This document shows, piece by piece, positions 56,739-64,000 of a DNA stretch of 64,000 bases. The notes under the pieces are model-generated. The model was not told where the DNA came from, did not search any database, and saw nothing but the letters and a program-made list of their open reading frames with translations. A program made the translations under genes and the position numbers. The stretch is from assembly GCA_017622995.1 (NCBI GenBank), contig JAGAQA010000053.1:21280-85279 (forward strand), in the 5' to 3' direction. The DNA comes from Oscillospiraceae bacterium (GTDB taxonomy: Bacteria; Bacillota; Clostridia; Oscillospirales; Oscillospiraceae). Position 1 is the stretch's first letter. Every line of letters starts with the position of its first letter.

Positions 56739-57434
56739 ATGATGAACGCAGAGCAGATCATCGCCTATATCCGGGACGCGGAGAAAAAGACCCCGGTGAA
56801 GGTTTATGTCTGGGAAAAGGAGCCGGTTTCCTTCCCCAATTGCCGGGAGTTCCCCGCGGGGGCGGGCTGTAAGATCGTGTTCGGCGACTGGAAGGATGTA
56901 CAGCCCGTGCTGGAAAGCCACGAATTTGCCCATCTGGAAATCGAAAACAACTGCCGCAATTCCGCCATTCCCATGCTGGATATGAAGAATATCCCTGCCC
57001 GGATTGAGCCCGGCGCCATCATCCGGGAGCAGGTGACCATCGGGAAAAACGCGGTGATTATGATGGGGGCCATTCTGAACATCGGCGCCGTGGTAGGCGA
57101 CGGCACCATGATCGATATGGGCGCCGTGCTGGGGGGCCGGGCCACCGTGGGAAGAAATTGCCATGTGGGCGCCGGCGCGGTGCTGGCAGGGGTGGTAGAG
57201 CCCGCCTCCGCCACCCCTGTTGTTGTGGAAGACAATGTGCTCATCGGCGCCAACGCCGTGGTCATTGAGGGCTGCCGCATCGGCCATGACGCGGTGGTGG
57301 CGGCAGGCGCCGTGGTGGTGGGCGACGTGGAGCCCAATACGGTGGTCGCGGGCTGTCCCGCCCGGGTGATCAAGCGCAAGGACGAAAAGACCGCCTCCAA
57401 GACCGCCCTGATCGACGCTCTGCGCACCCTGTAA
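56739..57434 (+). CDS. dapH: tetrahydrodipicolinate N-acetyltransferase
   Basis: A 231-residue left-handed beta-helix acyltransferase that acetylates tetrahydrodipicolinate in the acetylase route to diaminopimelate. The N-terminal 75 residues ([32 protein letters not shown]) are the DapH-specific domain. Hexapeptide repeats follow from about 85 ([20 protein letters not shown], then [20 protein letters not shown]), with the loop [14 protein letters not shown] and the C-terminal [20 protein letters not shown] lies 9 bases before ATG 56739. It diverges from the deacetylase and aminotransferase genes that complete the pathway. Confidence 0.95.
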   Translation: MMNAEQIIAYIRDAEKKTPVKVYVWEKEPVSFPNCREFPAGAGCKIVFGDWKDVQPVLESHEFAHLEIENNCRNSAIPMLDMKNIPARIEPGAIIREQVTIGKNAVIMMGAILNIGAVVGDGTMIDMGAVLGGRATVGRNCHVGAGAVLAGVVEPASATPVVVEDNVLIGANAVVIEGCRIGHDAVVAAGAVVVGDVEPNTVVAGCPARVIKRKDEKTASKTALIDALRTL

Positions 57435-57513
57435 AGATTGTCACATTTTTGCCCGATAGGAATAGCATGGATTGAGCGGCAAAGCTCAAATAAAGCATTC
57501 GGAGGGAAAAAAT

Positions 57514-57648
57514 ATGTGCGGTAACAACGGTTTCTGCGGCGGTAACATCTGGTGGATCATCATCCTGGTTCTCCTGTTCTGCTGCTGCGGCGGTCACGAC
57601 TGCGGCTGCGAGCGCGGCAACGGCGGCAACGGCTGCGGCTGCTACTAA
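57514..57648 (+). CDS. 44-residue Cys/Gly-rich single-pass microprotein
   Basis: A short gene with ATG 57514, seven bases after CGGAGGG (57500-57506), stop TAA, and its own terminator. The product has a Cys/Gly/Asn head (MCGNNGFCGG), one hydrophobic segment (NIWWIIILVLLFCCC) and a tail of Gly, Asn and Cys (DCGCERGNGGNGCGCY); nine residues are cysteine. It resembles the YjcZ-type small sporulation proteins of Firmicutes in design, not in exact sequence. Likely roles are a spore-coat or envelope microprotein; a metal-binding peptide is an alternative. Confidence 0.7.
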   Translation: MCGNNGFCGGNIWWIIILVLLFCCCGGHDCGCERGNGGNGCGCY

Positions 57649-57673
57649 GCAGGGCGTATACAAATGATAATCA

Positions 57674-57699
57674 CCCCGGGGCCCTGGCCCCGGGGCTTT
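57674..57699 (+). terminator. terminator after the microprotein gene
   Basis: CCCCGGGGC (57674-57682) pairs with GCCCCGGGG (57687-57695), followed by CTTTT. Confidence 0.88.
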
Positions 57700-57748
57700 T
57701 GTGCCTGCCGGGCAGCTCCTGATTTTCCACTCTTTTCGTCCCAAATGC

Positions 57749-57777
57749 TTGCAAACAAATTTTTCCTGTGGTAGAAT
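57749..57777 (+). promoter_or_regulatory. promoter of the large surface-protein gene
   Basis: TTGCAA (57749-57754), a 17-base spacer and TAGAAT (57772-57777), 73 bases before the start codon. Confidence 0.7.
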
Positions 57778-57955
57778 ACCATCAGAATAGTATGGCGGCC
57801 TGTACCCGGAGCACGGAGCCGTCAGGTTTTCCTGGAAAGGAGCAATCCATATGAACATCAGACAAACGGTGCATATCCCCCGGCGGGTGCTGTCCCTGGC
57901 GCTGTGCGCGGCCATGGTGCTGACCCTGCTGCCCCTGCCCATCCGGGCGGAGGGC

Positions 57956-58330
57956 ATCTGCGAACACCACCCGGAACACACGGCGGACTGCGGCTATCAG
58001 GCGGCAATGGAGGGGCAGGACTGCACCCACAGCCATGACGATTCCTGCGGCTATCAGGAGGCCAGCCCCTGCACCCACAGCCATGACGCAAGCTGCGGCT
58101 ATCGGGAGGCAAGCAACTGCACCCATCAGCATACCGAGGAATGCGGGGAAAATGGGGAAAGCTGAACCCACAGCCATGATGAAGGCTGCGGCTATCAGGA
58201 GGCAGAAAACTGTACCCACAGCCACGATGAAAGCTGCGGCTATCGGGAAGCAAGAAGCTGCACCCATGTCCATAACGATACCTGCGGCTATATGGAAGCT
58301 GCGGCGGGCAGCCCCTGCACCTACCAGTGC
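57956..58330 (+). repeat. seven tandem Cys/His units in the surface protein
   Basis: Units of 16 codons (one of 15) with the pattern C-T-H-x-H-[DN]-x-x-C-G-Y-x-E-A. The leading cysteine codons fall at 58022, 58070, 58118, [58163 = TGA], 58211 and 58259, exactly in register. The CxHxH...C spacing suggests metal binding. Confidence 0.85.
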
Positions 58331-60189
58331 AAACTCTGTGCCCAGCAGGAAAACGCTCAGGACCTCTGCGCCCACGGAAACGCCCCGGATGCCTGCGAAG
58401 ACTGCGCCTCCGATGCCCGGGTTGCCTCCGTGCAGAAGCTGATTGACGCCCTGCCGGAAACGGTGACGGAGGAAAACAGGGAGGCAGCCCAGTCTGCCCT
58501 TTCCGCGGTGGACACGGCCAAGTCTGCCCTGGCGGAAGCGGAGCAGGAAAAGCTGACCCTGACCCGCTACACCGCCCTGAAGGAACTGCTGGCAGAGCCG
58601 GATTCCCCCAATACCGGCAAGGTGATCACCGGCTGGGAATGGATTGAGGATGAGGAACTCGCAATCATCGACCCGGAGACCGGCCTTGCCCATCTGCCCT
58701 TTGCCAGCCCCGAAAGAATCGCCTATTTTGAGGATGTGGCCGGGCTGCTGCCTGTGGCGATTCTGGCGGACGGGGAGGAACTGACCCTTGGGGATTGGCT
58801 CTGCGAGGACTACCCCATGGAATCCGGCGCTTATGAGGGCGAGTACGTCTTTACTGCCACCCTGCCCGAGGGCTATGTCCTTGCCGACGGCACCAACGTC
58901 CTGCGCCTGACCGTGGTCCTGGGCGACCCGGAGGGGGAGCCTGTGGCAATGATGGGGATTACGCTGGAACAACCGACAGAGGATTATTGGGAGGACGGTT
59001 TTCATTTTTATAAACTTTACAAAAAAGAACATCTGTACTGGTTTGCCAACGAAGTCAACAACCCCAACAAATTAAACAGTAATTACCTCTCTGCCGTACT
59101 GATGAACGACATCACCGTCAATCCCGGCGTGCTGGACGCCAATGGCAATCTGAACAGCGGCAGCTTTGAGGTCTGGACGCCCATTGGAACTAGCTATAAA
59201 AGTAAATCGTACTGCGGCAAATTCGACGGGCAGGGGCATACCATCTCGGGACTATACATTAAAGATTCAAACGAAGGTCATATCGGTCTGTTCGGTGATG
59301 TGGATTCCTGTAGTATTACCCGGCTGGGCGTGGTAGATTCCTATTTTGGTGGCAAAGATGCAGTTGGCGGACTTTGCGGATCAGTCACGGGCAACGCAGC
59401 CATCAAATACTGCTACACCACCGCAACCGTAACCGGAAACAGTAATGTGGGTACCTTCTGCGGTTACGCAGCCGACGGAGCAAGAATCTACTACTGTTAC
59501 AGTGCGGGCAGAGTTGGCAGCGACTATGGTGCCTTTTGTGGGACAACGGCGCGTATGACCAACTGCTATGCGTTGTCCAATACGAATTCTATCGGTAGCA
59601 ATGACAAGGTGAACTACAAAACCATGGCTGCTTTCAAAAGCGGCGAAGTAACCTATGGAATGACGAAAACCGAGGAGACACCCGGTTGGAGACAGACCAT
59701 TGGCACGCATGACTTTCCCCAGTGCACCACTAAGGGCGATGTCGTCTATTGCGCAACGGTCGATGGCACTGTCAACTATCACAATCATACCGGTGATACC
59801 TGCACCATGTGCGATGTGCCCACTTTTGAAAATGGTCATTATACCATTCTCACAAAGAAGCAGCTTTACTGGTTTGCCGATTACGTCAGAAAAGGGCATC
59901 CCGATGCCAGTGCATGGGTGGACAAGGACATCACGGTAGACGAAGATTGGGTTCCGATTGGCAGTGACGGGAGCTACACAGGCGAATTTCAAGGCACGAG
60001 AAAATATATCACCATCAGCGGCATTCCGGCAGGAAGCAGCCTGCTGGGCCCCGTAAACCAGGATGTGACAATTCGGAATTTTAAGATTGCGGGCGGCGGG
60101 AGCCTGTGTACGGACAACTTTGGCCGGATTGAAAGTTGTTTCGCGATTGGTGGCCCAGTGGTCCATGGCAAAAACCAAGGGACGATCAA

Positions 60190-60900
60190 GGATAGCGGGG
60201 TATCCAACGGCAAGCTGATTGCAGGTGACAACAGCGGCAGCATCGAGGCCTGCACGGCTTCCAATAACAGTGTGCTGGTTGCCGGCAAAAACATCAGCGA
60301 TGCGGTCTCGGGCTGTACGGCTTCCAATAACAGTGTACTGATTGCCGGCGACAACAGCGGTAAGCTAACGGACTGTACTGCTTCCGATGCCAGTAAGCTG
60401 ATTGGCGGCAACAACAGCGGTGATATCACGAACTGCAAGGTTGAGAGTTCCGAAAGTTCGTATGCTTCCGAAAGTATGCTGATTGCCAAGGACAACAGCG
60501 GCAATCTAACGAACTGCACTGTTTCCACAGGCGATGCGCTGATTGCCGGCAATAATAACGGGGGTACGATCACGAACTGTAAGGTTACCTTCGGCAATAA
60601 GCTGATTGGCGGCGACAACAGTGGCACGATCACGGGCTGCTCTGTTTCCGATAGTATCGACGTGAAGCTGGTTGCCGGCGCCAACTCCGGCACCATCCAA
60701 AAGAGCTATGCCGCCGGCAGCACCAGCGCCAGTCTGTGTGAATCCAACAACAGCAAAATCATCAATTGCTACGCCACCGCCACCTCCGGCAGCGCAAAGC
60801 TGTGCGGCAGCAACAGCGGCACCATCGCGAATTGCTTTGCCGCCGGTGAAAGCGGAACGGTTCTGTGCGGCGGCAGCACCAGTGGTGTTACCAACTGCTA
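60190..60900 (+). repeat. beta-helix repeat array in the surface protein
   Basis: About ten imperfect units of roughly 22-26 residues built on the pattern LIAGDNSG-x-I/L-T-x-CT-x-S (for example VLIAGDNSGKLTDCTASDA). Each turn carries Asn/Ser ladders and one cysteine, typical of right-handed parallel beta-helices in adhesins. DNA repeats are moderate, so unit number could vary by recombination. Confidence 0.75.
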
Positions 60901-63900
60901 CTATCGGGCAGGCACCAGCGCCAATACGGTGGGCGGAACAACCCTTACGACGGATGCACCCTTCGCCAGCGGTGAGGTTGCCTACCGGCTGAACCAGGGA
61001 ACCGATACGTATCCCGGCGGCGTCTGGGGACAGAATATTGGTGCGTCCGATAACCCTTGCCCGGTACTGTATGAAAAAACGGTATACTATCATGTGGATG
61101 CCAATCCTCAGTACCACAATCACAACAAATACTGCAATATCTGCACACCAATGCCAGATTATGTAAATAACGTCTGGCAGATTAAGAATGTGGACGATCT
61201 GTACTGGTTTGCGCAGTATGTAATAGGAAACATTACGCCAGGTGACACCTACACCTACGATGCGGTACTCGTAAACGATATCACCGTGAACCATAACGTT
61301 CTGAATCCTGACGGCACGCTTTCAGCGGACACTGACAAATTCATGGTGTGGACGCCCATCGGAGATACTTATAAGGGATTTACAGGAACCTTCAATGGCA
61401 ACCATAAAACCATTTCCGGATTGTATGTGAACACTTCGGATAAAAGCTATATTGGTTTGTTTGGCGTTTTGGAAAGTGGCGCAACGGTTAAAGATCTAAC
61501 GATCCGGGATTCCTATTTCGGAGGCACCTCATACGTTGGCAGTATCTGTGGAAAGTCTTCCGGCAATGTGGAAAACTGCACCAATAGCGGCACGGTCAGC
61601 GGCGGAAGTTTTGTTGGCGGCGTGCTCGGTAATTCTACCGAGAGCTCCCAGGTAAGCAGCTGCGGTAACACAGGAAATGTCTCTGGTACAGGCAAAGGTG
61701 TCGGCGGCGTATTTGGCAGCTGCTCCGGCGGCTCGGTGAGTAACTGCTATAACACCGGCAGCATCACCAGTACCAGCTACTTTGTCGGCGGCGTGGGCGG
61801 ATACAATGAAGCTACGGTCACTGCCTGCTATAATACCGGTATGGTCAGCAGCAGTAATAACAATCAAGTCGGCGGTGTGATCGGCAGGAATGTCGGCGAC
61901 GTCACTGCCTGCTATAATACCGGCGCGATCAGCGGCAACAATTATGTTGGCGGCGTGTGCGGCTATGTGTCCGGTGGCACGGTTAATGCCTGCTATAGTA
62001 CCGGCACGGTCAGCGGCAGCAGTGATGTTGGCGGCGTGTGCGGCACTAGCTCTAGGGATAGTAATCAAACCCCTAAGATCAGCAACTGCTACTATAACAA
62101 CGAACTCTATTCCGGTAATGGGTTTGGATCATCCTACAATTCCACTGTCGAGAACGTCTCCGGCAAAACCACCAAGGAATTTGCCAGCGGTGAGGTAGCC
62201 TACCTGCTCAACGGCAGCACGGATAACGGAACCTGGAAGCAGAATATTGATAAGGCAGGCGCTTCCCGGGACGAAACCCCCAACTTCACCGGCGCTGCGG
62301 TGTATCAGGCCACCAGCGGCGAGTGTACTCCTGGCTATACCAACAATACAAGTCTTGAAAAAAATCACGTATTTGAGGACCATATCTGCGTCTTCTGTGA
62401 TAAGCGGGATCAGGACCCCATCACCGTCACTGGCATCAAGGCCAATGATAAGACCTATGACGGCAGTGTCGAGGCACAACTGAATACCACCAATATGAAG
62501 CTGAGCAACGTTCAGGATGGACACACTGTCACCGTCTCCGCCGCCGGCGTCTTTGACAATGCCAATGCGGGAACGGGCAAAACCGTTACCATCACCCTGA
62601 CGCTGGGTGGTGCTGACAGTGACAATTACTACCTTGAAAGTGAAACCATCACCACTCAGGCGGACATTACCAAAAAACCGGTGACCGCCGTTGTCACCGT
62701 GACGCCCAAGACCTACGACGGCACCAATACCGCCACGGTCAACGCCGAAGTAAAGGAAGGTCTGGTCTCCGGCGACAGCATCACCATCACCGGCCTTACC
62801 GGCACCTTTGACACTGCCACCGCGGGAACGGGCAAAACCGTCACAGTCAACGCGGCGGGCAAGTCCATCACCGGCACCGGCGCAACCAACTACGCTGTGA
62901 CCATCCCCGACACCGCCCCGGGAACCATCACCAAGGCCCAGGCAACCATTACTGTGGCAGAGGGGAAAGACGCTTACAGCAAGACCTACGGCGACCCCGC
63001 GTTCCAACTGGAGGGCATTACGGACAACAGCAGCGATGCGGATGTAACCTATGCCGTGACCGAGGGCACGGGCGTCGTGAGCGTGTCCGACAGCGGTCAG
63101 GTCACCATCCTGAAAGCCGGAACCGCCACCATCACCCTGTCCCTGCCGGAAAGCGACAACTATCTGGAAGCTACGAGCCAGACGATCCGCATCGACGTAG
63201 CAAAGAAGGTCGGAACCGTCAATATCACCGGCGACCCCAGCAAGACCTATGACGGACAGCCCGCCGCCCTGACAGAAGAAATGTTCAGCGTCACCGAAGA
63301 CGGCGGAAGAATCCCCTCCGTGGCGTACAAGGAAAAAACCGCGGAGGACAGCGCCTACACCGGCACTGCCCCCACAAACGCGGGCGACTACATCCTGCGG
63401 GTCACGCTGGCAGAGACGGACAATTACGCGGAGGTTATGGAAACCAAGGAGTTCACCATCAGCCCCAGATCCGTCACCGTCAGCGGCATCACCGCCGATG
63501 GCAAGACCTATGACGGCAAAACGACAGCCACGCTGAAATACGATGGTGTTACGTTTACCGGCAAGCTGGGGAGCGACAGCCTGACCGTCACCGGCACCGG
63601 CGAATTTACCGACGCAAACGTAGGCGAAAACAAAACCGTCACCATCACCAACCTGACCTTGGGCGGTGCCAGCAAGGATAACTACACCCTGAGCAGCACG
63701 ACCGCCACAGCCACCGCTACCATCACCAAGGCCGCCTCCTCCGTGACCACGGCTCCCGCAGACGCCAGGAGCCTGTACACCGGCGGAAACGTTCCTCTGA
63801 TTGAAGCGGGTGATGCCGAGGGCGGCACTATGATGTACCGGCTGGGTGAAAACGGTCCGTGGACCGAACTGCTTCCCCAGGCGGCTGCCCACGGCGAATA

Positions 63901-64000
63901 CACCGTCTACTACTATGTAAAGGGTGACGGCAACCACGAAGACACCGCCCAGCAGTCCCTCAAGGCCCGGATTCTGCCCTTTGAGATTACTGCCCAGCCC

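Larger units (their letters stand above)
57851..64000 (+). pseudogene. very large secreted repeat protein, interrupted by an in-frame TGA; 3' end outside the window
   Basis: Starts at ATG 57851 behind AAAGGAG. The frame is closed once, by TGA at 58163-58165, and then stays open to the window end, about 2,050 codons in all. Layout: signal peptide (residues 1-33, RRVLSLALCAAMVLTLLPLP); seven Cys/His units of the type CTHSHDDSCGYQEA (about 36-160); a helical stretch (EAAQSALSAVDTAKSALAEA); a beta-sandwich-like region; three large modules that each begin LYWFA (59034, 59865, 61197) with GLUG-like and beta-helix repeats; then YDG/MBG-type domains (KTYDGTNTATVN) from about 62,400. The TGA replaces a conserved cysteine codon (TGC) of the repeat register. 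As read, only a 104-residue secreted fragment is made. A sequence error, recent inactivation or recoding are the options. Confidence 0.75.

Noticed and set aside
62129-63937. A 602-codon minus-strand frame opposite the YDG/MBG region
   Set aside because: It is Gly/Val-rich and low-complexity, the mirror of Thr/Gly-rich repeat codons; the plus frame has recognisable domains.

Overview
The window is a GC-rich stretch of a Gram-positive anaerobe, most likely a gut Clostridia member of the Oscillospirales type. Supporting signs are a carbon monoxide dehydrogenase/acetyl-CoA synthase operon, an acetylated-diaminopimelate branch of lysine synthesis, GH94 and circularly permuted GH3 cellodextrin enzymes, lipobox ABC binding proteins, strong AGGAGG ribosome sites and a YjcZ-like Cys/Gly microprotein. 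The order-level placement is inference; no rRNA or tRNA gene was seen.

Layout. 1-3830: tetrapyrrole operon (end of hemC, cobA-hemD fusion, hemB, hemL). 3943-12945: a roughly 9-kb integrative mobilizable element (tyrosine integrase, CI-like repressor, excisionase, MobA/MobL relaxase, TnpV) with an AT-rich cargo of unknown secreted and membrane proteins. It is inserted in one terminal repeat of a small palindromic repeat, and joining the outer flanks restores that repeat. 13244-15078: a GntR(YtrA)-ABC operon. 15234-19150: a LacI regulator and a cellobiose phosphorylase. 19309-23861: an unusual four-gene operon (adenylating ligase, PLP decarboxylase, carrier protein, MBOAT acyltransferase) that looks like a dlt system re-tooled by a decarboxylase. 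24251-34445: a second LacI, a sugar ABC transporter, YesL and two GH3 enzymes (plus an MgtC-like gene on the other strand), forming a beta-glucoside/oligosaccharide locus. 34796-43145: a sugar-acid catabolic cluster (KdgT permease, metallo-beta-lactamase-fold hydrolase, Tm-1-like protein, class II aldolase, FCD-GntR regulator, RpiB-like and TIM-like isomerases, split transketolase) behind a promoter with four ATTGGATCCAAT palindromes. 43791-48626: cooS-cooC-acsB on the minus strand. 48967-53617: sugar nucleotidyltransferase, PatB-type lyase, Crp/Fnr regulator and MFS transporter. 53731-57648: zinc-ribbon membrane protein, divergent acetyl-DAP genes (aminotransferase and deacetylase against dapH) and a Cys-rich microprotein. 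57851-64000: a very large secreted repeat protein, interrupted by one in-frame TGA and running off the window.

How parts fit together. The cellobiose phosphorylase, GH3 enzymes and sugar ABC system form a cellodextrin/beta-glycoside economy, probably under two paralogous LacI repressors sharing one operator core. The sugar-acid cluster appears to funnel a lactone or acid through a tetrulose phosphate to erythrose-4-phosphate and the transketolase. The cooS/acsB genes give the carbonyl side of the Wood-Ljungdahl pathway, which also needs corrinoid cofactor; the nearby uroporphyrinogen methyltransferase serves siroheme and corrinoid synthesis.

Intergenic space carries several dispersed repeat families (166-bp inverted pair, AATTGAC tandem/hairpin modules, GAAGCTCTGAAT-type palindromes), described individually. 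Start codons were chosen from ribosome-site spacing. Functions come from recognised motifs and context, without database searches.
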